Assembly: GCF_047303325.1 (NCBI RefSeq)
Contig: NZ_JBKBEX010000019.1
Span: 35,248 to 99,247, forward strand
Direction of reading: 5' to 3'
Source: Polaromonas sp047303325
GTDB lineage: Bacteria; Pseudomonadota; Gammaproteobacteria; Burkholderiales; Burkholderiaceae_C
Length of the DNA: 64,000 nucleotides
The notes below the pieces were generated by a model, which did not search any database, was not told the DNA's origin, and was given only the letters and a program-made list of their open reading frames with translations. The position numbers and the translations under genes were made by a program. Shown in pieces: positions 1-7,391 of this stretch (its first letter is position 1; each line of letters opens with the position of its first letter).

Positions 1-1301
1 TATTCGTCCTGAAACAACTGCCACAGATCTTGTGCCGTCAATTCCTTGCCTTCGCTGTCCATTACTGACTGTACGGCCTGGCTGAATTCGATCTGCAGCC
101 GGCGCGGCAATTCGAGGCCATATTCGCTTTCCAGCAAATACGCGATACCGCCCTTGCCCGACTGGCTGTTGACGCGAATCACAGCCTCGTAGCTGCGCCC
201 CAGGTCTTTCGGGTCTATGGGCAGGTAGGGAACGGCCCAGGCGGCGCCTTCTTTTTGAACGGTGAAGGCTTTTTTGATGGCATCCTGGTGGGTGCCGGAA
301 AACGAGGTGTAGACCAGTTCGCCAACATAGGGATGGCGCGGATGCACCGGCAACTGGTTGCAATGCTCCACCGTGCGGCGGATCTCGTCGATATGGGAGA
401 AGTCAAGATTGGGCGCCACGCCCTGGGTGTACAGGTTGAGCGCCACATTGACGATATCGAGGTTGCCGGTGCGTTCCCCGTTGCCGAACAGGCAGCCTTC
501 GACCCGCTGCGCGCCGGCCATCAAGGCCAACTCGGCCGCCGCCACACCGGTGCCGCGATCGTTGTGCGGATGCACCGACAACACCACCGCGTCACGCCTG
601 GCGATGTGGCGGTGCATCCACTCGATCATGTCGGCAAAGACGTTGGGGGTCGAGTGCTCCACCGTGGTCGGCAGATTGATGATGCAGGGGTGTTCGGCCG
701 TGGGCTGCCATACCTCGGTGACCGCATCGACCACACGCTTGGAAAACGCCAGTTCGGTGCCGGAGAAATGCTCGGGCGAATACTGGAAAGTCCACTGCGT
801 TTCGGGCCGGGTACGCGCCAGATCCTGAATCAGCCGCGCATGGCTGGTGGCCAATTCCACGATCTGGTCCGGATCCATGCCCAGGACCACTTCGCGCATC
901 AAGGGCGAAGTGGCGTTGTACAGGTGCACGATCACTCGCCTGGCGCCGGCCACCGCTTCCATGGTGCGGCGTATCAAAGGCTCCTTCGCGGGCGTCATCA
1001 CCTGGAGGGTGACATCGTCGGGAACCATGTCGTTGTCGATCAGGTGGCGGACAAAATCAAACTCAACCTGCGACGCGGCCGGAAAGCCGACCTCGATCTC
1101 CTTGAAGCCGATCCGCAGCAGTTGTCCGTACATCCGTAGCTTGCGCGCTATATCCATGGGCTCGATCAGCGCCTGGTTGCCGTCGCGCAGGTCGGTGCTG
1201 AGCCAGACGGGCGCTTGTGTCAGGATAGCGTCGGGCCAGGTACGGTCGCGCAAGCCAATGGGTGCGAAGGCGGGATATTTGCTGGCAGGTTGCTTCAACA
1301 T
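1..1301 (-). CDS. leuA: 2-isopropylmalate synthase (type 2 LeuA), 3' end cut by window
   Basis: First step of leucine synthesis: condenses acetyl-CoA with 2-ketoisovalerate. The ATG is at 1301 with a GAGAGG ribosome site 6 bases upstream. About 433 codons are present; the C-terminal regulatory domain runs off the window. Visible motifs are LRDGNQAL near residue 45 (metal-binding Asp), the HPHNDRGTG segment and FGNGERTGN in the catalytic TIM barrel. The N-terminal extension and the wording around LRDGNQALIEPMD fit the longer type 2 LeuA family (as in Corynebacterium) rather than the E. coli type. It sits downstream of pssA on the same strand and is preceded by a leucine attenuator. Confidence 0.95.
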   Translation of the reverse strand, partial: MLKQPASKYPAFAPIGLRDRTWPDAILTQAPVWLSTDLRDGNQALIEPMDIARKLRMYGQLLRIGFKEIEVGFPAASQVEFDFVRHLIDNDMVPDDVTLQVMTPAKEPLIRRTMEAVAGARRVIVHLYNATSPLMREVVLGMDPDQIVELATSHARLIQDLARTRPETQWTFQYSPEHFSGTELAFSKRVVDAVTEVWQPTAEHPCIINLPTTVEHSTPNVFADMIEWMHRHIARRDAVVLSVHPHNDRGTGVAAAELALMAGAQRVEGCLFGNGERTGNLDIVNVALNLYTQGVAPNLDFSHIDEIRRTVEHCNQLPVHPRHPYVGELVYTSFSGTHQDAIKKAFTVQKEGAAWAVPYLPIDPKDLGRSYEAVIRVNSQSGKGGIAYLLESEYGLELPRRLQIEFSQAVQSVMDSEGKELTAQDLWQLFQDE

Positions 1302-1343
1302 GGTTTTCCTCTCTCGAAATCCGAAATCAAGAACCAGCAACCC

Positions 1344-1381
1344 AAAGAAAAACGGCCCGTTGCTGGTGCAAACGGGCCGTT
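1344..1381 (-). terminator. leu attenuator terminator hairpin
   Basis: Perfect 11-bp inverted repeat AACGGCCCGTT / AACGGGCCGTT (1371-1381 and 1351-1361) with a 9-nt loop. In the leuA direction it is followed directly by TTTTTCTTT. It lies about 50 bases upstream of the leuA ATG, so as a terminator it would stop transcription before leuA. Together with the leader peptide at 1402-1455 it forms a classical attenuator. Confidence 0.88.
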
Positions 1382-1423
1382 GAATCAGGTGTACGCGTGC
1401 GCTACCGTCTCCGCCCGTTGGCA
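1367..1423 (-). promoter_or_regulatory. leu antiterminator helix
   Basis: The leader segment TGCCAACGGGC (1423 down to 1413), just after the Leu codons, can pair with GCCCGTTTGCA (1377 down to 1367). This gives 10 base pairs with one C-U mismatch. That second segment is the 5' arm of the terminator, so the two structures exclude each other. A ribosome stalled at the first CTA codons leaves the leader arm free (read-through). A ribosome that reaches the stop codon covers it (termination). Base pairing was read directly; function is inferred. Confidence 0.75.
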
Positions 1424-1455
1424 GATAGCAGTAGTGCTAGCGAAATTTGTTTCAT
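1402..1455 (-). CDS. leuL: leucine-rich leader peptide (leuL), 17 aa
   Basis: The ORF reads MKQISLALLLSANGRRR and stop. Four of residues 6-10 are leucine, coded CTA, CTA, CTG, CTA. CTA is normally rare in genomes this GC-rich, so three of them here mark a leucine sensor. The start ATG follows GAGCGG. The stop TAG sits 20 bases upstream of the terminator hairpin (1351-1381), and the last codons contain the antiterminator arm. It lies 19 bases past the pssA stop. This is the expected architecture of an amino-acid attenuation leader; it is far too short for routine gene callers. Confidence 0.85.
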   Translation of the reverse strand: MKQISLALLLSANGRRR

Positions 1456-1467
1456 CCGCTCAATGTA

Positions 1468-1483
1468 CCACAATTATTTGTGG
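1468..1483. promoter_or_regulatory. palindrome upstream of leuL
   Basis: CCACAA-N4-TTGTGG, a perfect 6-bp inverted repeat, lies 13 bases upstream of the leuL start and overlaps the pssA stop codon. It could be an operator or part of the leu promoter region. No regulator is identified and chance is not excluded. Confidence 0.3.
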
Positions 1484-2286
1484 AGGCCCCGCTCGTCCGG
1501 TTCGTCTGTGGACGTCGATATCACGCTGGTCTGCTGACCCTTGGCCTTGCGCCAGCCGTACAGCACGTAGCCAGAAAGGCCGTAAAGCACGAACAGGCTA
1601 AACATCACGGTAGGCGGGTGGATGTTAATCACGGCGATCCCGAGGGCGATCAGCACGATGGCCGCAAAAGGCACGCTGCGTTTCATCTGCACGTCCTTGA
1701 AGCTGTAGAACGGCACATTGGTGACCATGGTCAGGCCCGCATAAAGCGTAAGGCCGAAAGTCACCCAGCGCACCTCCATCCCGCTGATGCCGGCATCGGT
1801 CATCAGCCAGATAAAGCCAGCCACCAGCGCCGCGGCGGCTGGCGACGGCAGTCCCTGGAAGAAGCGCTTGTCGACCACTGCCGTGTTCACGTTGAAGCGG
1901 GCCAGGCGCAACGCGGCGCAGGCACAGTACACAAAAGCGCCTATCCAGCCCCAGCGTCCCAGGCTGGTCAGGGCCCAGACATAAGCAATCAGGGCCGGCG
2001 CGGCACCGAAAGACACCATGTCCGAGAGCGAATCCATCTGCTCGCCAAAAGCGCTTTGCGTGTTGGTCATGCGGGCAACCCGCCCGTCCAGGCTGTCGAG
2101 GATCATGGCGCAAAACACGCCAATGGCGGCCTGGTCGAAGCGTCCGTTCATGGCCATGACGATGGCATAAAAGCCGCCAAACAAAGCGGCCAGCGTGAAG
2201 AGGTTGGGCAATATGTAAATGCCCTTGCGGCGCTTGCGTATCACGACCTCCGAGTCGTTGCCCGCGGATTCTTCGCCATCATGCAT
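1474..2286 (-). CDS. pssA: CDP-diacylglycerol--serine O-phosphatidyltransferase
   Basis: Makes phosphatidylserine from CDP-diacylglycerol and serine at the inner membrane, the first step to phosphatidylethanolamine. 270 residues from the ATG at 2286, which has AGGAG 8 bases upstream; a longer in-frame start upstream lacks this support. The CDP-alcohol phosphotransferase motif is complete: D67-G-x2-A71-R72-x8-G81-x3-D85-x3-D89. Several hydrophobic segments follow the motif, as expected for this integral membrane family. It lies between ilvC and leuA, as in many Burkholderiales; a terminator separates it from ilvC. Confidence 0.95.
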   Translation of the reverse strand: MHDGEESAGNDSEVVIRKRRKGIYILPNLFTLAALFGGFYAIVMAMNGRFDQAAIGVFCAMILDSLDGRVARMTNTQSAFGEQMDSLSDMVSFGAAPALIAYVWALTSLGRWGWIGAFVYCACAALRLARFNVNTAVVDKRFFQGLPSPAAAALVAGFIWLMTDAGISGMEVRWVTFGLTLYAGLTMVTNVPFYSFKDVQMKRSVPFAAIVLIALGIAVINIHPPTVMFSLFVLYGLSGYVLYGWRKAKGQQTSVISTSTDEPDERGLHK

Positions 2287-2470
2287 AAAAAAACTCCTGA
2301 AGCACAGCTGGTGCGCGCAAATAGCTATCAATTCATAGCATCCTAGGACACCACAGAGGAAGCCGGCCTGCCCGCCAGGGGCTCTCAATTGCCGGTTCAA
2401 GGCGCCAAGGATACCAAGATCGGTGCCATATAAATTTCCGGAACACGTTCGAGTTTGTGTTTCCCAGAAA

Positions 2471-2501
2471 AAAAGCCGCGCAGGAACTTTGCGCGGCTTT
2501 T
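2471..2501. terminator. intrinsic terminator downstream of ilvC
   Basis: AAAAGCCGCGC (2471-2481) and GCGCGGCTTTT (2491-2501) form a perfect 11-bp stem with a 9-nt loop and A/T tracts on both sides. It lies just past the ilvC stop and would end the ilvB-ilvN-ilvC transcript before pssA. Confidence 0.85.
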
Positions 2502-2532
2502 TGCAGGACAAGGCCCTGGCGGGCCCACTCCA

Positions 2533-3549
2533 TTAGTTGCGGGTCTGGTCGACCAGCTTGTTTTTGGCGATCCAGGGCATCATCGCGCGCAGCTTTTCGC
2601 CCACCACTTCGATCTGGTGCTCGGCGTTGAGGCGGCGGCGGCTCAACAGGGTTGGCGCGCCCGCCTGGTTTTCCAGCAGGAAACTCTTGGCGTATTCGCC
2701 CGTCTGGATGTCTTTCAGGCACTTGCGCATGGCGTCCTTCGTGGCCGAAGTCACGATGTTGGGGCCCGTCACATATTCGCCGTACTCGGCGTTGTTCGAG
2801 ATCGAGTAGTTCATGTTGGCGATGCCGCCTTCATAGATCAGGTCGACGATCAGTTTGAGTTCGTGCAGGCATTCGAAGTAGGCCATCTCAGGCGCGTAGC
2901 CGGCTTCCACCAGCGTTTCGAAGCCGGCCTTGATCAACTCGACGGTGCCGCCGCACAGAACGGCCTGCTCGCCGAACAGGTCGGTTTCGGTCTCTTCACG
3001 GAAATTGGTTTCAATGATGCCGGCCTTGCCGCCGCCGTTGGCCATGGCATAGCTCAGGGCAAGGTCGCGGGCCTTGCCGGACTTGTCCTGGTGCACCGCC
3101 ACCAGGTGAGGCACACCGCCGCCCTGGGTATAGGTGTTGCGTACCGTGTGGCCGGGGGCCTTGGGGGCGACCATCCAGACGTCGAGGTCGGCACGGGGAA
3201 TCACGGCGCCGTAATGGACGTTGAAACCGTGGGCAAACACCAGGGAAGCGCCCTGCTTGATGTTGGGAGCCACGTCGTTCTTGTAGACCGCGCCGATCTG
3301 TTCGTCGGGCAGCAGAATCATGACCACGTCGGCGGCTTTGACCGCGTCGGCGACTTCGGCGACCTTCAGGCCGGCCTTTTCAACCTTGGGCCAGGAGGCG
3401 CCGCCCTTGCGCAGGCCGACGACCACTTTCACACCGCTGTCGTTCAGGTTTTGCGCGTGAGCGTGGCCTTGGCTGCCGTAGCCGATGATGGCGACCGTCT
3501 TGCCCTTGATCAGGCTCAAATCACAATCTTTGTCGTAAAAAACTTTCAT
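2533..3549 (-). CDS. ilvC: ketol-acid reductoisomerase (NADP+)
   Basis: Second common step of isoleucine/valine synthesis: isomerises and reduces acetolactate or acetohydroxybutyrate with NADPH and Mg2+. 338 residues, the standard short (class I) length. The Rossmann signature GYGSQGHAHA sits near residues 24-33, and the LRKGGASW segment follows in the NADP-binding region. The C-terminal knotted domain holds the conserved acidic stretch ETEDLFGEQAVLCGG with the metal ligands. It follows ilvB and ilvN on the same strand; a repeat-derived inverted repeat fills the ilvN-ilvC gap. Confidence 0.97.
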   Translation of the reverse strand: MKVFYDKDCDLSLIKGKTVAIIGYGSQGHAHAQNLNDSGVKVVVGLRKGGASWPKVEKAGLKVAEVADAVKAADVVMILLPDEQIGAVYKNDVAPNIKQGASLVFAHGFNVHYGAVIPRADLDVWMVAPKAPGHTVRNTYTQGGGVPHLVAVHQDKSGKARDLALSYAMANGGGKAGIIETNFREETETDLFGEQAVLCGGTVELIKAGFETLVEAGYAPEMAYFECLHELKLIVDLIYEGGIANMNYSISNNAEYGEYVTGPNIVTSATKDAMRKCLKDIQTGEYAKSFLLENQAGAPTLLSRRRLNAEHQIEVVGEKLRAMMPWIAKNKLVDQTRN

Positions 3550-3581
3550 TTTTCTCTCCAGAATAGGTATTGGCGAAAATG

Positions 3582-3655
3582 CCCTTCGACAGGCTCAGGG
3601 CGAACGGTAAACGCATATCGCCACTCAAAATCCGTTCGCGTTGAGCCTGTCGAAA
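3582..3655. repeat. dispersed palindromic repeat (GAGCCTGTCGAA type)
   Basis: Two imperfect inverted copies of a roughly 24-26-base sequence containing TTCGACAGGCTCA lie at 3582-3607 and 3632-3655, separated by about 24 bases. They could fold as one long hairpin in the ilvN-ilvC intergenic RNA. Repeats with the core CTGAGCCTGTCGAA are common between genes in many proteobacteria. Whether this pair affects ilvC expression is unknown. Confidence 0.75.
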
Positions 3656-3676
3656 CGCGCGCACGGACGACTGAAA

Positions 3677-4168
3677 TCAAACCCGCAAAATCCGCTCACC
3701 GCGGCCGATGCCGCTGGAGCCGGTTCGCACCGTCTCCAGAATCGCGCTGCGGTCTATGGCCTCCAGGAAAGCATCATTTTTGGACTGGTCGCCGGTCAGC
3801 TCGATCGTGTAACTTTTCTCCGTGACGTCGATGATTCGCCCGCGGAATATATCAGCCATGCGCTTCATCTCCTCGCGCTCCTTGCCGACCGCGCGCACCT
3901 TGACCATCATGAGCTCACGCTCGGTGTAGGCGCCCTCGGTCAGGTCGACCACCTTGACCACTTCGATCAGGCGGTTCAGGTGCTTGGTGATCTGCTCTAT
4001 GACGTCGTCGGAGCCCGTGGTCTGTATCGTCATGCGCGACAGGCTTGGGTCCTCGGTCGGGGCGACGGTCAGGCTTTCGATGTTGTAGCCGCGCGCCGAA
4101 AACAGGCCGACCACGCGGGAAAGAGCGCCCGGCTCGTTTTCCAGCAAAACTGCAATGATGTGTTTCAT
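3677..4168 (-). CDS. ilvN: acetolactate synthase small (regulatory) subunit
   Basis: 163 residues, the usual length of the IlvH/IlvN regulatory subunit. It binds valine and controls the catalytic subunit. The N-terminal ACT domain is clear (MKHIIAVLLENEPGALSRVV, then FSARGYNIESLTV). A second ACT-like region and the ERELMMVKVRA stretch make up the C-terminal half. It lies 111 bases downstream of ilvB and upstream of ilvC on the same strand, consistent with an ilvB-ilvN-ilvC operon. Confidence 0.96.
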   Translation of the reverse strand: MKHIIAVLLENEPGALSRVVGLFSARGYNIESLTVAPTEDPSLSRMTIQTTGSDDVIEQITKHLNRLIEVVKVVDLTEGAYTERELMMVKVRAVGKEREEMKRMADIFRGRIIDVTEKSYTIELTGDQSKNDAFLEAIDRSAILETVRTGSSGIGRGERILRV

Positions 4169-4279
4169 AAGAAGATTCCTCTTTTCGCTGCCCTCCCCTG
4201 CGCACGGTAATGCGCAGGCTCGGCAGACAATAGATTCGTCAGGTGACGGTGAATGAATGGGTGTTTGGTGGCTTGAGGC

Positions 4280-6058
4280 TTAAAGGTCTTCCGACCCCAG
4301 CAGCATCTCGGTAATGCCCTTGCCGGCCTGCACCATCGGGAACACGTTTTCGGTCGGGTCCGTGCGGAAATCCATGAACACCGTGCGGTCCTTGAGCTTG
4401 CGGGCTTCACGCAACGCAGGCTCAACATCCTGCGGCTTTTCAATCAGCATGCCGACGTGGCCGTAGGCCTCGGCCAGCTTGACGAAATTGGGCAGCGCGT
4501 CCATGTAGCTGCTGCTGTAGCGCCCGGCGTATTCCACTTCCTGCCACTGGCGCACCATGCCCAGGTAGCGGTTGTTCAGCGACACGATCTTGATCGGCGT
4601 GTTGTACTGCAGGCAGGTGGAGAGCTCCTGGATGCACATCTGCACCGAGCCTTCACCCGTGATGCAGAACACTTCCGAGTCGGGCTTGGCGAGCTTGATG
4701 CCCATGGCATAGGGAATGCCGACACCCATGGTGCCCAGGCCGCCCGAATTGATCCAGCGGCGCGGTTCGTTGAACTTGTAGTATTGCGCGGCCCACATCT
4801 GGTGCTGGCCCACGTCGGACGTGATGTAGGTGTCGGCGTCCTTGGTCAGGTTCCAGAGGGTTTCGACCACGTGCTGGGGCTTGATGACGTCGCCCTTGCC
4901 CATGCTGTACTTCATGCAGTCGCGCTTACGCCAGCCTTCGATCGTGTCCCACCAGCCGCCCAGCGCGTTGGCGTCGGGCTTGAGGCCGGACTCCTTGATC
5001 ATGCTGATCAGCTCGGTCAGCACGTCCTTCACGTCGCCCACGATGGGGATGTCGACCCGCACACGCTTGGAGATGCTCGAAGGGTCGATGTCGATATGGA
5101 TGATCTTGCGCTCGTTCTGCGCGAAATGCTTGGGATTGCCGATCACGCGGTCGTCAAAGCGGGCGCCGACGGCCAGCAACACGTCGCAGTTCTGCATCGC
5201 GTTGTTGGCTTCGATGGTGCCGTGCATGCCCAGCATGCCGAGGAATTTTTTGTCGGTGGCCGGGTAGGCGCCCAGGCCCATCAGGGTGTTGGTGCAGGGG
5301 TAGCCCAGCATGTCGACCAGGGTGCGCAGCTCTTGCGAGGCATTGCTGAGCAGCACGCCGCCGCCGGTGTAGATGTAGGGCCGCTTGGCCGAAAGCAGCA
5401 GTTGCAGGGCCTTGCGGATCTGCCCGCCGTGGCCTTTGCGAACCGGGTTGTAGGAGCGCATCTCCACGGTTTGCGGGTAGCCGGCATAAGGCACCTTGTT
5501 GAAGGACACGTCCTTGGGAATGTCCACCACCACCGGGCCGGGGCGGCCGCTGCGGGCAATGTGAAAGGCCTTTTTCAGGGTCTCGGCCATTTGCCGCGCG
5601 TCCTTGACCAGGAAGTTGTGCTTCACGATGGGCCGGGTGATGCCGACGGTGTCGCACTCCTGGAAGGCATCCAGGCCGATGGCGTGGGTGGGGACCTGTC
5701 CCGTGATGATGACCATCGGGATGCTGTCCATATAGGCCGTCGCGATGCCGGTCACTGCATTGGTCACGCCGGGACCAGAGGTGACCAGGGCCACGCCCAC
5801 GTCGCCGGTGGCGCGGGCATAGCCGTCCGCCGCGTGCACGGCCGCCTGCTCGTGGCGCACCAGGATGTGCTGGATCGAGTCCTGCTTGTAGAAGGCGTCG
5901 TAAATGTGAAGGACCGCGCCGCCGGGGTAGCCCCAGACGTACTTGACACCCTCAGCCTGAAGCGACTTGATGAGAATTTCCGCGCCGCGGAGTTCCTGGG
6001 AATTTGTGTGTGCAGACGCTGCTGCCGCGGAAGCGATTTCCGCCTTGGAGATTTCCAT
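4280..6058 (-). CDS. ilvB: acetolactate synthase large (catalytic) subunit
   Basis: TPP- and FAD-dependent enzyme joining two pyruvates, or pyruvate and 2-ketobutyrate. 592 residues. The catalytic Glu region RHEQAAVHAADGYARATG is near residues 68-85, followed by TSGPGVTN. The TPP motif reads GEGS...NN rather than GDGS...NN, an Asp-to-Glu change that, from memory, is common in Burkholderiales homologues. The N-terminus carries about 20 poorly conserved residues before the domain begins at QELRGAEILIKSL. It is the first gene of the ilv operon, divergent from the sigma-factor gene. Confidence 0.96.
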   Translation of the reverse strand: MEISKAEIASAAAASAHTNSQELRGAEILIKSLQAEGVKYVWGYPGGAVLHIYDAFYKQDSIQHILVRHEQAAVHAADGYARATGDVGVALVTSGPGVTNAVTGIATAYMDSIPMVIITGQVPTHAIGLDAFQECDTVGITRPIVKHNFLVKDARQMAETLKKAFHIARSGRPGPVVVDIPKDVSFNKVPYAGYPQTVEMRSYNPVRKGHGGQIRKALQLLLSAKRPYIYTGGGVLLSNASQELRTLVDMLGYPCTNTLMGLGAYPATDKKFLGMLGMHGTIEANNAMQNCDVLLAVGARFDDRVIGNPKHFAQNERKIIHIDIDPSSISKRVRVDIPIVGDVKDVLTELISMIKESGLKPDANALGGWWDTIEGWRKRDCMKYSMGKGDVIKPQHVVETLWNLTKDADTYITSDVGQHQMWAAQYYKFNEPRRWINSGGLGTMGVGIPYAMGIKLAKPDSEVFCITGEGSVQMCIQELSTCLQYNTPIKIVSLNNRYLGMVRQWQEVEYAGRYSSSYMDALPNFVKLAEAYGHVGMLIEKPQDVEPALREARKLKDRTVFMDFRTDPTENVFPMVQAGKGITEMLLGSEDL

Positions 6059-6381
6059 GATGAACCTTTGTGAATTTCTCTAACGAAATACCTTGGGTGC
6101 CTCTTCGCCCACTCTTGTGAAGCGGCGTCGAGACTTGAGGCCAGAACCATAAGCGGAAACATAAACCGCCGAGCCATGACCCGTTTGCCTTTTGAATTGC
6201 AGGGCATATTATGACATTTCGCGTTGCGCATTGGCCGCAGGTGCCGAAAAAGGGCCGGCCCGGGCCGGCCGTGATGCGATAATTTTCCAGCGGCATCCCA
6301 AGGATGCATGCTGATCGGCACAGGCCCCGCGACGACCGCGGGCCATCCCCGCAGCACTGGACGAACCGGAACCCCATACCG
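6059..6381. promoter_or_regulatory. divergent ilvB / sigma-factor intergenic region
   Basis: About 320 bases between divergent starts. In the ilvB direction a good -10 candidate CATAAT (6213 down to 6208), preceded by TGT, would put the ilvB transcript start near 6200 with a leader of about 140 nt. I see no clear -35 and no Leu/Ile/Val-rich leader peptide ending before ilvB. An 18-bp perfect palindrome lies at 6253-6270. Confidence 0.35.
6247..6270 (-). terminator. GC-rich palindrome followed by T5 (terminator-like)
   Basis: A perfect 18-bp palindrome of GGCC/CCGG units (6253-6270) is followed, on the minus strand, by CTTTTT. Its shape is that of an intrinsic terminator reading toward ilvB, but it lies upstream of the best ilvB -10 box and there is no upstream minus-strand gene. 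It may stop antisense transcription or sit in the 5' leader of the plus-strand sigma-factor mRNA. Confidence 0.4.
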
Positions 6382-6948
6382 TTGGCAACTGAACAAGAAC
6401 TCTCGGATTTCCTGAAAAACGTTGAAAAACGGGCTTTCAAGCGCAGCATTTACCACGTCAGGGACGAAGAAGCTGCGCTCGACATCGTTCAGGACAGCAT
6501 GATGAAGCTGGCTCAGCACTACGGCGACAAACCCGCCGCGGAGCTGCCCATGCTGTTCCAGCGCATCCTGGCCAACACCACGCTGGACTGGTTCCGCCGC
6601 CGCAAGACCCGAAACGCGCTCTTTTCCAACATGAGCGACTTCGAGTCGGCTGGGGAAGACGGAGATTTCGATCTTCTGGAAACTTTAGAGACCTTGACCA
6701 ACTCAGAAGGTACGGAGAGCGCCCAAGATGCGACGGAACGGGCTCAAATATTGCGTGAGATCGAACTGCAGGTAAAGGAACTGCCGGGCCGTCAACGGGA
6801 AGCCTTTCTGATGCGTTACTGGGAGGAAATGGACGTCGCTGAAACAGCAGCCGCCATGGGCTGTTCAGAGGGTAGTGTCAAAACGCACTGTTCGCGCGCG
6901 GTTCACGCTCTTAGCAAAGCCCTGAGCGCCAAAGGTATAAAACTATGA
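6382..6948 (+). CDS. ECF-type RNA polymerase sigma factor
   Basis: 188 residues from TTG at 6382 (MATEQELSDFL...). An in-frame ATG at 6304 would add 26 low-complexity residues that do not look conserved, so I prefer the TTG although its ribosome site is weak. Sigma region 2 is visible in YHVRDEEAALDIVQDSMMKL and the FRRRKTRNALF part. Sigma region 4 is LPGRQREAFLMRYWEEMDV followed by the helix-turn-helix AETAAAMGCSEGSVKTHCSRA. The linker is acidic. It heads a tight operon with DUF3619, DUF3106 and RDD proteins; the next start overlaps its stop. Confidence 0.85.
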   Translation: MATEQELSDFLKNVEKRAFKRSIYHVRDEEAALDIVQDSMMKLAQHYGDKPAAELPMLFQRILANTTLDWFRRRKTRNALFSNMSDFESAGEDGDFDLLETLETLTNSEGTESAQDATERAQILREIELQVKELPGRQREAFLMRYWEEMDVAETAAAMGCSEGSVKTHCSRAVHALSKALSAKGIKL

Positions 6949-7391
6949 CTAATTCACTACAAAAAAGAGCCGATATCCTGCAGGACCGCTTTGGCCTGAA
7001 AACCGCCTCCTACCTGTCAGCGGGCGCGGCAGACCTGCCTTACGACATTTCCGAGCGCCTGCGCGCCGCGCGCTTTCAGGCCGTATCCAATCGCAAAGTA
7101 GCAAAAGCCCAAACCGCTGGCAGTATTGTGGGCAATGGCGGCAGCGCGGCTCTGACCTGGGGCTCCGACGACGGCCTGAGTTGGTGGGCCCGGATCGGCT
7201 CGGTCCTGCCCCTGGTGGCTCTGGTTGTGGGCCTGCTGGTCATCAATTCCATCCAGAACGACAATCGCGCCCAGGAACTGGCCGAAGTCGACGTGGCGCT
7301 GCTCACCGACGAACTCCCGCCCGCGGCCTTTGCCGACCCCGGTTTTGTCCAGTACCTCAAAGCAACACGCCAAGCCCCCACGGTCCAATGA
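6945..7391 (+). CDS. DUF3619 family membrane protein, probable anti-sigma partner
   Basis: 148 residues with a soluble N-terminal half, one membrane helix at about 84-103 (LPLVALVVGLLVINSI) and a short C-terminal part. That layout matches single-pass anti-sigma factors. Its ATG overlaps the sigma-factor stop by ATGA, implying translational coupling and matched amounts. No zinc anti-sigma motif (HxxxCxxC) is present. The anti-sigma role is inferred from position and topology; the family assignment rests on the YDISERLRAARFQAV stretch. Confidence 0.7.
   Translation: MTNSLQKRADILQDRFGLKTASYLSAGAADLPYDISERLRAARFQAVSNRKVAKAQTAGSIVGNGGSAALTWGSDDGLSWWARIGSVLPLVALVVGLLVINSIQNDNRAQELAEVDVALLTDELPPAAFADPGFVQYLKATRQAPTVQ

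Noticed and set aside
255..1139. 294-codon plus-strand frame opposite leuA
   Set aside because: leuA motifs are on the minus strand; the plus frame is compositionally biased and has no motif.
6059..6200. Possible ilvB leader peptide MARRFMFPLMVLASSL...
   Set aside because: It runs on past the ilvB start without a stop codon and no terminator/antiterminator pair is present downstream of it.
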